DNA from: an uncultured Alistipes sp.
GTDB lineage: Bacteria > Bacteroidota > Bacteroidia > Bacteroidales > Rikenellaceae
Direction: 5' to 3'
NCBI GenBank assembly: GCA_959604655.1
Contig: CAUHCL010000042.1
Span: forward strand, 1-16,419
Length of the DNA: 16,419 nt
Every line of letters begins with the position of its first letter. The first letter of the stretch is position 1. Position numbers and translations under genes: made by a program. Positions 5,253-12,934 of the stretch are shown piece after piece. The notes below the pieces were generated by a model that saw only the letters and a program-made list of their open reading frames with translations, had not been told where the DNA came from and made no database searches.

Positions 5253-7574
5253 ATGAAATTATTGTTCGTTTTCGCGCTGTCGGCCCTGCTCGGCGGCGCC
5301 TGCCACAACTGTTATTCGGCCGAGCGCCCCGACAGCACCTACGCCTCGTACGGCGACGGCGTGCAGAGGGAGCGGCGGATAGATGCCGTCGTCGTCTCGA
5401 CCGACATGCCCAAGTCGTACATCGACAAGAAGCATATCCCCGTGGCGGTGTCGCAGCTGCGCAGCGAGGATCTGGAGCGCGGCCGCGTGCTGTCGATAAA
5501 GGATCTCACGGCCATAGTGCCCAACTTCTACCAGCCCGACTACGGGTCGAAGATGACCTCGTCGATATACGTCCGCGGTTTCGGCGCGCGCATCGACCAG
5601 CCCGTCATAGGCGTCAGCGTCGACGGCGTTCCCTACCTTAACAAGAACAACTACGATTTCGACATGCTCGACGTGGCGGCCGTCGAGATGCTGCGCGGCC
5701 CGCAGGGCACCCTTTTCGGTCGAAACACCATGGGCGGCCAGCTCAATATCTATACCCTCTCGCCCCTCGGCATCCGCGGCCGCGACGCCGTGCGCGCCTC
5801 GGCGGAGTACGGCTCGGGCAACACGTTCCGTGCGCGGGCGTCGTACTATCACAAGGGTTCGGGCCGTTTCGGATACATGGCGGGCGGTTATTATACCCGC
5901 ACCGACGGATTTTTCGACAACGGGTACGACGGCAGCCGCTGCGACTTCGGTCAGGGCGGGGGCGGCCGTGTGCGCGTGGCGGGCGACCTCGGCCGAGGCT
6001 GGACGCTGGACAACACCGCGTCGGTGAGGTACGACGACGAGGGCGGATACGCCTATTCGCTCTACGATGTCGAGACGGGCGAGGTGCACGGCGTCGATTA
6101 CAACTCGCCGAGCCGCTACGAGCGTCTGAACGTCACCGACGGTCTGGTCGTGCGCCGTCGCGGTCCGAAAGCCGAGTTCAGCAGCACGACGGGTTACCAG
6201 TTCACCCACGATAGGATGAACATCGACAACGACTTCACCTCGGCGTCGTTATTCACGCTCCTGCAAGAGCAGCACGAGCACGCCCTGACGGAGGATGTGG
6301 TGCTGCGCACTTACGACGACAAGCGCCGCTGGCAGTGGATCACGGGCGCCTACGGATTTTACAGGAGCCTGCGAATGAACGCTCCCGTTACGTTCATGCA
6401 GGACGGCATCGACCGCCTGATCCTGGCGGCGGCCAACAAGGGCATACAGAGTGCGATGCCGTTCGCGCGGCTGGAGCTGGAGGAATCGCAGTTCGACATA
6501 GCGAGCAATTTCGACATTCCCGCCTACGGGCTGGCCGTCTATCACGAATCGTCGCTCCGCGCGGGCCGTCGGTGGCGCTTCACGGCGGGTCTGCGCCTCG
6601 ATTACGAGTCGACGAGGATGGATTACGACAACCACACGGCCGTGCACTACCGTCTCGTGCCCATGATGCAGACCTATAATAAGGTGGAGGTTCCCTTCGC
6701 GGGGCGCGAGAAGCTCGACTGGCTGGAGCTGCTGCCCAAATTCGCCGTCAACTTCTCGACGGGCGCGGGCGATCTCTATGCCACCGTGACGCGCGGTTAC
6801 AAGGCGGGAGGATTCAACACGCAGATATTTTCGGATATTCTCCAGAACAAGATGATGAACGCCATGATGGCCGATTTGATGTCGCAGATGCGTCCGCGTG
6901 CGGGCGGCGAGTCGCCCTACGATGCGGCGTCGGTGACCACGTACGATCCCGAATACAGCTGGAACTACGAGCTGGGCGGCCACCTGCGTCTGGCCGAGGG
7001 GCTTCTGTACGTCGATCTGGCGGCTTTCTGGATCGAGTGCCGCGACCAGCAGCTGACCGTCTTTCCCGAGGGTTCGACCACGGGCCGCATGATGTCGAAC
7101 GCGGGGCGTTCGCGCAGCCGCGGCGCCGAGCTGTCGGTGAACCTGCTGCCCGTGCGCAATCTGTCGATCAAGGGCAATTACGGTTATACGAATGCCGAGT
7201 TCGTGGAGTTCGACGACGGCAAGGAGAATTACGAGGGCAAATATCTGCCCTACGCCCCGCAGCATACCGTCTCGGCGGGCGTGTCGTACGACTGGTATAC
7301 GGGCAGCCGCGTGGTGGACCGCGTGGTGTTCGACTGCACGTGGCAGGGTGCGGGCAAGATCTATTGGAACGAGAGCAACACTCTGTCGCAGAACTTCTAT
7401 TCGCAGTTGGGCGTGTCGGTGAAGCTCTGCCGCGGCGATTTCTCGCTCACGCTGTGGGGCCGCAACCTGCTGGACGAGGATTTCTACACTTTCTACTTCA
7501 AGTCGGTGAACAACAGCTTCTTCAGCCACGGCAAACCCCGCCGCATGGGCATAACGTTCAGCTATGCGATGTGA
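5253..7574 (+). CDS. TonB-dependent outer-membrane receptor
   Basis: 773 aa from the ATG at 5253, which begins a hydrophobic signal sequence (MKLLFVFALSALLGGACHNC). The frame is open further upstream, but that stretch overlaps the promoter and the structured leader. A possible TonB-box-like segment is DAVVVST (44-50). The plug domain spans about 55-168 with SIYVRGFG (104-111), GVSVDGVPY (120-128) and EMLRGPQGTLFGRNTMGGQLNI (145-166), and is followed by a roughly 600-residue beta-barrel ending in aromatic MGITFSYAM. It imports an unknown ligand across the outer membrane with TonB energy. It has no N-terminal carboxypeptidase-like domain and no SusD partner, so it is more like a siderophore, haem or cofactor receptor than a SusC glycan transporter. 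The divergent LuxR-type gene is a likely regulator. A terminator follows. Confidence 0.93.
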   Translation: MKLLFVFALSALLGGACHNCYSAERPDSTYASYGDGVQRERRIDAVVVSTDMPKSYIDKKHIPVAVSQLRSEDLERGRVLSIKDLTAIVPNFYQPDYGSKMTSSIYVRGFGARIDQPVIGVSVDGVPYLNKNNYDFDMLDVAAVEMLRGPQGTLFGRNTMGGQLNIYTLSPLGIRGRDAVRASAEYGSGNTFRARASYYHKGSGRFGYMAGGYYTRTDGFFDNGYDGSRCDFGQGGGGRVRVAGDLGRGWTLDNTASVRYDDEGGYAYSLYDVETGEVHGVDYNSPSRYERLNVTDGLVVRRRGPKAEFSSTTGYQFTHDRMNIDNDFTSASLFTLLQEQHEHALTEDVVLRTYDDKRRWQWITGAYGFYRSLRMNAPVTFMQDGIDRLILAAANKGIQSAMPFARLELEESQFDIASNFDIPAYGLAVYHESSLRAGRRWRFTAGLRLDYESTRMDYDNHTAVHYRLVPMMQTYNKVEVPFAGREKLDWLELLPKFAVNFSTGAGDLYATVTRGYKAGGFNTQIFSDILQNKMMNAMMADLMSQMRPRAGGESPYDAASVTTYDPEYSWNYELGGHLRLAEGLLYVDLAAFWIECRDQQLTVFPEGSTTGRMMSNAGRSRSRGAELSVNLLPVRNLSIKGNYGYTNAEFVEFDDGKENYEGKYLPYAPQHTVSAGVSYDWYTGSRVVDRVVFDCTWQGAGKIYWNESNTLSQNFYSQLGVSVKLCRGDFSLTLWGRNLLDEDFYTFYFKSVNNSFFSHGKPRRMGITFSYAM

Positions 7575-7601
7575 TGCGCAGAAGGCTTCGGCGATGAATA
7601 C

Positions 7602-7639
7602 GTGCGGCGATCTTACGAAACAAGGTCGCCGCACTTTTT
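7602..7639 (+). terminator. Terminator of the receptor gene
   Basis: GTGCGGCGA (7602-7610) pairs with TCGCCGCAC (7626-7634), extended by a T-G pair and CTT/AAG, around a 7-nt loop. Five T residues follow. It sits in the 66-nt gap between two convergent genes and has a T-tract only on the plus side. Confidence 0.88.
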
Positions 7640-7640
7640 A

Positions 7641-8452
7641 TCATTTCAGGAGCGAGTCGATGTCGGGATGCCGTCCGTCGGCGAGCCCTATTTTGTCCTC
7701 GTACATCTTGCTCAGCGAGACGAACTTGTAGAAGCTGTTGTAGGCCGCGCGGATGAATCCCGCCGTGCCGTCGCGGAATCCGCCTTTTAATATGTAGAGC
7801 TTGAAGAAGACGAAAGCGGGTTTTAGAATCAGTTTGCCCGCCGTGACATTTTCGCCGCGTTCACGGCGTCGTATTCGCTCCGATTCGGTGTAGGCGTCGG
7901 CCTTGGCCAGCAGTACCGACATGTTCTCGTGCGGCACGTGTATGAAAGCCAGGTCGCGCCGCGAGGCGGGAATGCTCTCCACCCGTCCCGCCACCTGCGG
8001 TATGGCGTGTGCGTGCGGTGCCCAGCTGCAACCGTCGCGGCGCAGGAAACGGAGTATGTGATCGGGATAGGTGCCGTGCATGAAACGGCCGAGAAAGTAG
8101 TTGCGGCGCGGGATCCGTATGCCCGCGGGCGGTTCGGGCTCGGCCAGACGTTCATAGAGGTAATCGCGCAGCGCGCGCGGTACGATCTCGTCGGCGTCGA
8201 CTACCAGAACGTAGTCGTGCGAGGCGTTTTGCAGGGCGAACATCCGCGCGGGTTCCACGCATGTATGTCCTGCTTTGGGAAACGTCACTACGCGGCAGCC
8301 GTAGCGGCGTGCGATTTCGACCGTCGCGTCGTCGCTCTCCATGTCGCAGACCAACACTTCGTCGAAATTCCCCCCCCCACGGATTTCAGTGTGGGTTCTA
8401 TGCAGTCGGCTGCATTTCGGGCATTGATGATGACTGTGATTTTTCGATCCAT
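7641..8452 (-). pseudogene. Family 2 glycosyltransferase, frame broken at a G9 tract (possibly phase-variable)
   Basis: The ATG at 8452 begins MDRKITVIINARNAADCIEP, a typical GT-A nucleotide-sugar-binding start. The frame is lost at nine G residues (minus strand, plus positions 8370-8378), giving a product of about 54 residues. The remainder of the enzyme is in another frame: FDEVLVCDMESDDATVEIA, then YVLVVDADE with the metal-binding DAD, to a stop at 7641. Seven or ten G residues would restore one protein of about 270 aa, similar to small LPS-core glycosyltransferases of the WaaE/KdtX type. The ATG overlaps the stop of the DUF5672-type gene by one base (TAATG). Either the tract varies by slippage, the gene is dead, or the read is wrong by one or two bases; the sequence alone cannot decide. 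Confidence 0.85.
8370..8378 (-). repeat. Homopolymer tract G9 (C9 on plus strand)
   Basis: Nine consecutive C residues on the plus strand, lying inside the glycosyltransferase gene between codons for LKSV and NFDEV. In related enzymes only about two residues separate these motifs, so a shorter tract (four, seven) is probably ancestral and the tract has grown in this lineage or by error. Confidence 0.9.
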
Positions 8453-9222
8453 TATAATGTGCTTATTATGCTGTCCCAGAATCGGCGCATGCGCGGTTTC
8501 GACCAGCTGTGGCAGCCCATGGGCAGGCGTTTGCCCGTCAGGCGGTAGCAGTAGGCGGGATTGGTGTCGAAAGCGAACCGCAGCGCCTCGTCGGGTGCAG
8601 GGTAGCGGAACGAGTCGGGCACCGTGGCCCAGAAGACGTCCTCGTTGTGAAGATGGTCTTTCGCTGCCAGATACTCCCCGATGCGGTCGGAGTAACGGTC
8701 GCAGGCCTCGATGAAGGCCTCGACGCGTCGCAGCGACAGGCCGCCGTTGCCTATGCGTCCGTACAGATCGGCGCGGCACGGCAGTCCGCGACGGTGTTTC
8801 GCCCATCGGCGCAGGGCCATGTACTGTTTTACGAGCGGCAGATCGTATACGGCACGGCGTATCCACGGCGCAGCCACGCAGTCGTAGCCCTCGGCCGCCC
8901 ACGCATGCAGTTCGTCGCGGAAGATCCATGCGTCGGTGTGGCACACGAGTATGTAATCCCACTTCCCGTGCATGCGGTAGAAGTCGCCCGAGAGCATCAT
9001 GCGGTTGTAGCCCGCTATGCCGTTGCGGCGTCCGAGCCATTCGTCGGTGACGCGCACGACCTCCGCCTGCGGGGCGAGAGCCGCGGCCGATGCCGTGTCC
9101 AGCCCCTCGGGCGCGAACAGGGCTATATCGTGCGCCGCCAGCATGCGGCAGTTGTGCTTCAGCGCGCGCTCTTCGTCGGCGTCGAGGGGTCGGTATATCG
9201 GTATGATAACGCGAGTCTTCAT
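8452..9222 (-). CDS. DUF5672-like putative glycosyltransferase
   Basis: 256 aa, starting MKTRVIIPIYRPLDADEERALKHN. No signal peptide or membrane segment is seen. Features typical of the DUF5672 group, a GT-A-like family of sugar transferases, are DYILVCHTDAWIFRDEL (89-105; H95-T-D97 where other GT-A enzymes have DxD), GYDCVAAPWI (112-121), GNGGLSLR (158-165) and HNEDVFWA (192-199). The acceptor and donor are unknown. The start was set at 9222 because the frame upstream encodes no conserved sequence and the preceding gene stops 8 nt away. The stop overlaps the next ATG by one base, indicating translational coupling. It probably acts in the cytoplasm on a lipid-linked or LOS-type glycan with its two neighbours. 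Family assignment is from recognition of the motifs, not a search. Confidence 0.82.
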   Translation of the reverse strand: MKTRVIIPIYRPLDADEERALKHNCRMLAAHDIALFAPEGLDTASAAALAPQAEVVRVTDEWLGRRNGIAGYNRMMLSGDFYRMHGKWDYILVCHTDAWIFRDELHAWAAEGYDCVAAPWIRRAVYDLPLVKQYMALRRWAKHRRGLPCRADLYGRIGNGGLSLRRVEAFIEACDRYSDRIGEYLAAKDHLHNEDVFWATVPDSFRYPAPDEALRFAFDTNPAYCYRLTGKRLPMGCHSWSKPRMRRFWDSIISTL

Positions 9223-9230
9223 GGTGCGCG

Positions 9231-9983
9231 TTATTTGTTGTTCCACGATGTGACGTGCAGGCAGTGCTCCTTGTAGTAGCGGTCCTCGTCGGTGACGTTG
9301 GCCGAGTCCTCGTACCACGGCAGGTGGCGGATGCAATAGGGCGCTGCCATGCGGTAGGCCTCCAGCGACGGGCGTCTGCTGAGTCCTATGCGCGGGCGGT
9401 AGAGCGCGAAGGTGGTGTCGATCGTGGCGCGGTAGAGTCCGTCGCCTGCGGGACGGGTGAAGAAACGGCTCTCCCATGCCAGCACTTCATCCTTGAGCTT
9501 GTAGCAGTCGGGCAGGTCGTCGATGCGTATCGACGGGCCGATCTTGAAAGCGTAGGGGTAGCGGTTCTTGAGCAGATCGAACATGCGCGCCACCACGTCG
9601 GCGGGACATGACGGATCCAGCTCCACGTCGGCATCGGTGTAGATGTAGTAGTCGCCGCAGAAGCGTTTGCGTGTCGGGCGATATTTCCACAGAGCCTTGA
9701 ACCCGAAATTCTTCGGCAGGCGGATTATGTCGTAGCGGCTTCCCTCCTTCTCGTACCACTCCAGAAGCGGAGGATAGGTGCTGCGATTGTCGAGTATGTG
9801 TATGTTCGTAAGTCCGCGCTCTTCGAGCGAGTCTGTCAGGCGGCGCAGCGTCGTCAGTCGGTTGAAACTGTTTATGACGATGGGTATGTCGTGCGGGTCC
9901 TCGATCTTCGAGGGGCTGATCCGCTCCAGCATGTGGAACCAGCGCGAGCGGATGAAATCTTTCGTATCTCCGAACAGCTCCAT
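9231..9983 (-). CDS. Family 2-like glycosyltransferase
   Basis: 250 aa, GT-A fold. It shows IPIVINSFNRLTTLRRL (33-49) at the N-terminal nucleotide-binding strand, HILDNRSTYPPLLEWYE (62-78), and a metal-binding DAD (117-119) in YYIYTDADVEL. The later block TIDTTFALYRP is typical of this group of Bacteroidales surface-glycan glycosyltransferases. There is no signal peptide. The ATG at 9983 overlaps the stop of the FAD-dependent dehydrogenase gene by one base (TAATG), and the DUF5672-like gene follows after 8 nt, so the genes form one operon. The sugar and acceptor cannot be predicted. The upstream in-frame extension overlaps the dehydrogenase gene and is not supported. Confidence 0.88.
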   Translation of the reverse strand: MELFGDTKDFIRSRWFHMLERISPSKIEDPHDIPIVINSFNRLTTLRRLTDSLEERGLTNIHILDNRSTYPPLLEWYEKEGSRYDIIRLPKNFGFKALWKYRPTRKRFCGDYYIYTDADVELDPSCPADVVARMFDLLKNRYPYAFKIGPSIRIDDLPDCYKLKDEVLAWESRFFTRPAGDGLYRATIDTTFALYRPRIGLSRRPSLEAYRMAAPYCIRHLPWYEDSANVTDEDRYYKEHCLHVTSWNNK

Positions 9984-11554
9984 TATCGGTCGTTTCGTTT
10001 GGTGAATATGTATCGTTTTATGGCGTCGGCCACGCGTTCGCCGTCGAGGGCCGCCGAGACTATGCCGCCCGCGTAGCCCGCACCCTCGCCCGCGGGGAAC
10101 AGCCCTTCGAGTTCGGGGTGCATGAGCGAATCGGGATCGCGCGGTATGCGCACGGGGGTCGAGGTGCGCGACTCCACGCCCACCACTATGGCGTCGGGGG
10201 TCAGATACCCCTTCATCTTGCGGTCGAACGAGGCTATGCCCTTGCGCAGCGCCGAGGCGATGAAGTCGGGCATCCACCGATCGAGCCGCGACGGGGTGAG
10301 GCCCGGGATGTAGGACGTGCTCGGCAGCGAGGCCGAGGCCCGTCCCGCCACGAAGTCCGACACGCGTTGTGCGGGCGCTATCTGCCTCTCGCCGCCGTTC
10401 GCGCGCGCCGCTTCCTCTAACTGCTGCTGGAACACGAGCCCCGCCAGTGCTCCGTGCTGAAGCGTGAGGTCGGCGTAATCGTCGGGCCGTATCTCGGTCA
10501 CCAGTCCCGAGTTGGCCCATCGCGAGTTGCGCCCGCTCGGCGACATGCCGTTCACCACCGACTGCGCCGCGTCGGTCATGGCAGGCACGATGAAGCCGCC
10601 CGGGCACATGCAGAACGAATAGACGCCTCGGCCGTCGATCTGGTCGACGAGCGAGTACGATGCCGCGGGCAGATATTCGTCGCGGTGGGGAGTGTGGTAT
10701 TGTATGGAGTCGATGAGGCTCTGCGGATGCTCTATGCGCACGCCCATGGCGAAGGGCTTGGCTTCGAGACGCACGCCGCAGCGGTCGAGCGTGTAGTAGA
10801 TGTCCTTGGCCGAGTGGCCCGTGGCCAGCACCACGGCCGCGCCCTCGATCGTGTTGCCGTTGGCCACCACGCCGCGTAGACGGCCGCGTTCGATCTTGAA
10901 TCCCGTGACCTTGCAGCCGAAGTGTATCTCGCCGCCCGCCGTGGTGATGGTGCGGCATATGTTGCTGATGATGCGCGGCAGACGGTCGGTGCCGATGTGG
11001 GGGTGCGCCTCGAAGAGTATCTCGGGCGTCGCGCCGTGGAACACGAGCGTCTGCAACGCCTTGTTGTAGTCGCCGCGCTTTTTGCTGCGCGTGAACAGCT
11101 TGCCGTCGGAGAAGGTGCCCGCGCCCCCCTCGCCGAAGGCGTAGTTCGAATCGGGGTTGATGTCGAGGTTGCGGTTTATGAGGGCTATATCCTGCTTGCG
11201 CGGCAGCACCTTTTTGCCTCGTTCAAGCAGTATGGGCTTGAGCCCCAGCTCGATCAGCCGCAGCGAGGCGAAGAGTCCCGCGGGGCCCGAGCCGACCACC
11301 ACCACCTCCGTGGCATGGCTTACGTCGGGATAGTCGAAACGTACGGGCGCGGGCTGCGGCTCGCGGTCGACGAACACCTCCAGCGTGAGGTTGACCTTCA
11401 CGGGGCTGCGCCGCGCGTCGATGGACCTCTTCAGTACGCGCACCAGAGCCACGTCGTCGCGCTTGATGCCCAGCGTGCGTGCGGCGAGCGACGTGTATCG
11501 CTCCGCATCGGCGGCCTGCTTCGGCGGGAGTACGAGAGTTACGGTTTTTGGCAT
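9983..11554 (-). CDS. FAD-dependent dehydrogenase (COG2509-like)
   Basis: 523 aa, cytoplasmic. An N-terminal domain of about 80 residues (MPKTVTLVLPPKQAADAERY...) precedes a dinucleotide-binding motif VVVVGSGPAG (84-93) with an acidic residue (E111) at the end of strand 2, followed by ERGKKV. GEGGAGTFSDGKL, VLATGHSAKDIY and the closing FPAGEGAGYAGGIVSAALDG fit the family of uncharacterised FAD-dependent dehydrogenases widespread in Bacteroidetes and Firmicutes. The substrate is not known. It is the first gene of an operon with three glycosyltransferase-type genes, but this may be shared transcription rather than shared function. The ATG at 11554 was preferred because the frame upstream (to 11638) is low-complexity Arg/Pro/Ala-rich sequence in the leader region. 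Confidence 0.9.
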   Translation of the reverse strand: MPKTVTLVLPPKQAADAERYTSLAARTLGIKRDDVALVRVLKRSIDARRSPVKVNLTLEVFVDREPQPAPVRFDYPDVSHATEVVVVGSGPAGLFASLRLIELGLKPILLERGKKVLPRKQDIALINRNLDINPDSNYAFGEGGAGTFSDGKLFTRSKKRGDYNKALQTLVFHGATPEILFEAHPHIGTDRLPRIISNICRTITTAGGEIHFGCKVTGFKIERGRLRGVVANGNTIEGAAVVLATGHSAKDIYYTLDRCGVRLEAKPFAMGVRIEHPQSLIDSIQYHTPHRDEYLPAASYSLVDQIDGRGVYSFCMCPGGFIVPAMTDAAQSVVNGMSPSGRNSRWANSGLVTEIRPDDYADLTLQHGALAGLVFQQQLEEAARANGGERQIAPAQRVSDFVAGRASASLPSTSYIPGLTPSRLDRWMPDFIASALRKGIASFDRKMKGYLTPDAIVVGVESRTSTPVRIPRDPDSLMHPELEGLFPAGEGAGYAGGIVSAALDGERVADAIKRYIFTKRNDR

Positions 11555-11658
11555 AACGGGGCTGTTTGCGGGCGATCGTCGGCATTCGGGCGCGTATCGT
11601 GCGGGCCCTGTCGTCGGGCCGCGTGCCGCGCGGTGCATGCGATCGCAAGTTTATTCTA

Positions 11659-11666
11659 CAAAAGTA
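11659..11666 (-). promoter_or_regulatory. Possible -7 element of the dehydrogenase/glycosyltransferase operon
   Basis: TACTTTTG on the minus strand fits TAnnTTTG; no clear -33 is seen. It would give a leader of about 100 nt. That leader holds a perfect 10-bp palindrome TGCGATCGCA (11638-11647) near the start of the transcript and a GGCCC/GGGCC hairpin further on. Confidence 0.6.
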
Positions 11667-11731
11667 GCTAAAAAAAGGAAAATACCTAATAAAATTCGTA
11701 TTGCCGCCTCGCGGCTTAATGATAATTTTAT

Positions 11732-11739
11732 TACCTTTG
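11732..11739 (+). promoter_or_regulatory. -7 element of the tRNA-Leu promoter
   Basis: TACCTTTG matches TAnnTTTG and ends 12 nt before the mature tRNA, so the primary transcript would have a very short 5' extension. A -33 element is not obvious. Confidence 0.7.
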
Positions 11740-11751
11740 CGACGCATGCTT

Positions 11752-11833
11752 GCGGATATGGTGTAATTGGTAGCCACGTCAGACTTAGGATCTGATGCCG
11801 AGAGGCGTGGGGGTTCGAGTCCCTTTATCCGCA
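11752..11833 (+). tRNA. tRNA-Leu (anticodon TAG)
   Basis: 82 nt. The acceptor stem is GCGGATA (11752-11758) with TATCCGC (11826-11832), followed by discriminator A and CC; the next base is G, so a full CCA end is not encoded. The anticodon stem TCAGA/TCTGA encloses loop CTTAGGA with anticodon TAG, reading CTA and other CTN codons. The long variable arm (GCC GAGA GGC) is typical of class II tRNA-Leu, and the T-loop is TTCGAGT. It has its own promoter and terminator and is flanked by genes pointing the other way. Confidence 0.97.
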
Positions 11834-11837
11834 CCGT

Positions 11838-11864
11838 TGAGACCTTTCGGGGTCTCATTTTTTT
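11838..11864 (+). terminator. Terminator of tRNA-Leu
   Basis: TGAGACC (11838-11844) pairs with GGTCTCA (11851-11857) around 6 nt and is followed by seven T residues (11858-11864). The 3' arm contains the stop codon of the convergent lipoprotein gene, and the T-tract encodes its terminal lysines on the other strand. Confidence 0.93.
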
Positions 11865-12478
11865 GCGGTGAAGGCTGTGATGGTCGAAAGCGAGGCGTTG
11901 CGGGCCATGTCGGAGGGGAGGATGACGGGTTCGCGGGTCAGCGGGAACCTATGCCGCCTGCCTTGCGACAGCGATATCCCCGACGCGGCGAAGGCCCTTT
12001 CGACGAGTTCGGTGCAGTACATCCGCGTCGAATCGGCCATCGAGTAGTCGTGGTCGAACACGATCTGCGAATCCCGCAGCCGCAGTGCGTAATCCCTAAT
12101 GGCGGTCCTCTGGATGTCGTTGAGGCCGCTCAGCCTCATCACGGCACCCGCCGCGGCGCGGTCGGAACGGAAGAAATCCTCTGCCGAATCGCAGCGGACC
12201 CGTTCGTCGGTCGTAGGCGAGGGTTCGATGTGCACCACCGCGGCACCCGAGTCGCAGCGTATGACTACGCCGACGTGGGAGTAGCGCATCCCCTCGTCGC
12301 ACGAGGCTATCATCTCGCTCTCGACGGAGCGGCCGAGTCGGAAAGCCAGATCGGCCGTTTGCAGCGAGTCGTAGGGTATGTCGGGGACTGTCACGGAACG
12401 TTCGGCAGGGCCGCCGCAGCCCGCCGACAGAACGAATGCCAGCGCTGTCGCGACGCTATTTCGAATTGAGATCGACAT
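11855..12478 (-). CDS. Lipoprotein with permuted papain-like (YiiX / C92) fold
   Basis: 207 aa from the ATG at 12478, which starts a lipoprotein signal peptide: MSISIRNSVATALAFVLSAGC, lipobox SAGC with C21 as the lipidated residue. The mature part resembles the YaeF/YiiX (peptidase C92) group of permuted NlpC/P60-like cysteine hydrolases: SLQTADLAFRLG (38-49), YSHVGVVI with H68, and YCTELVERAF with C155 as candidate nucleophile. Such proteins are thought to cut amide or lipid-linked bonds; the substrate here is unknown. The start overlaps the end of the upstream DUF4878 gene by 23 nt, so the two are co-expressed. The last codons (TAKK, TGA) lie in the tRNA-Leu terminator. The frame is open to 12595, but that extension has no signal peptide and lies fully within the neighbour. 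Confidence 0.82.
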   Translation of the reverse strand: MSISIRNSVATALAFVLSAGCGGPAERSVTVPDIPYDSLQTADLAFRLGRSVESEMIASCDEGMRYSHVGVVIRCDSGAAVVHIEPSPTTDERVRCDSAEDFFRSDRAAAGAVMRLSGLNDIQRTAIRDYALRLRDSQIVFDHDYSMADSTRMYCTELVERAFAASGISLSQGRRHRFPLTREPVILPSDMARNASLSTITAFTAKK

Positions 12479-12857
12479 CGACTCTCCATTTGCCGTCGGC
12501 CGACACCATTTCGCAGTATTCCTCCTGCGACGAGCCGTCGGCATAGTGTATGCGCGCGAATACCACGGCATGCTGCGGGTCTTCGTCGGCACCATCCGCG
12601 TCGGGCAGCTTCTCGACCTCGATCTTTTTTATGCCGCCCTTCTCCTCGACCGACAACCGTGCCTTTTCCATCAGGGCGTAGTACAGTTCGGTGTCTTCCT
12701 CGTCGAGGTCGGTATATTCCAGCGCGCGCGAATAATCGCCGTCGGCTATGGCCTTGTAGAAACGTTTGGCCGTCGCCTCGGGCGACGAGGATATCCCGCA
12801 TGCTGCGAGGCAGAGCGCGGCGGATAGTAAAACGGCGGTGAGTGAAAATTTTTTCAT
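12456..12857 (-). CDS. DUF4878-like lipoprotein
   Basis: 133 aa. A clear lipoprotein signal (MKKFSLTAVLLSAALCLAAC, lipobox LAAC, C20) fixes the start. The mature domain (SPEATAKRFYKAIADGDYSRALEYT..., ending DGKWRVDVDLNSK) has the pattern of DUF4878, a small NTF2-like alpha/beta cone domain common in Bacteroidetes lipoproteins: an early helix before a Gly-Asp turn, then a final strand with K-W-x-V. It is expected to sit in the outer or inner membrane facing the periplasm. Its molecular role is not known. It heads a two-gene unit with the C92-like lipoprotein. The start codon is only 4 nt from a -7-like motif; a second one lies 73 nt further upstream in a tandem repeat. Confidence 0.85.
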   Translation of the reverse strand: MKKFSLTAVLLSAALCLAACGISSSPEATAKRFYKAIADGDYSRALEYTDLDEEDTELYYALMEKARLSVEEKGGIKKIEVEKLPDADGADEDPQHAVVFARIHYADGSSQEEYCEMVSADGKWRVDVDLNSK

Positions 12858-12861
12858 AATA

Positions 12862-12923
12862 CAAAGATACGAATAAGCGAGGGCAAAAGCAAGCTCGCTT
12901 GCATTTTGCCGAGCGAGAGTATC
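12862..12923. repeat. Palindromic tandem repeat, copy 1
   Basis: A 62-bp unit bounded by GATAC (12866-12870) and GTATC (12919-12923). Its core is a strong inverted repeat, GGCAAAAGCAAGC (12882-12894) against GCTTGC-A-TTTTGCC (12897-12910). The CAAAGATA at its left end reads TATCTTTG, a -7 promoter motif, on the minus strand toward the DUF4878 gene. It is joined to copy 2 by an 11-bp spacer (12924-12934). Confidence 0.8.
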
Positions 12924-12934
12924 TAAGACGAAGT

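Noticed and set aside
5253..7574. SusC-type glycan transporter of a polysaccharide utilisation locus.
   Set aside because: There is no carboxypeptidase-like N-terminal domain, no SusD gene and no glycoside hydrolase nearby; the length (773 aa) is also short for SusC.
12479..12595. 39-residue N-terminal extension of the C92-type lipoprotein.
   Set aside because: It lies entirely within the DUF4878 gene in another frame and would bury the lipoprotein signal peptide that starts at 12478.
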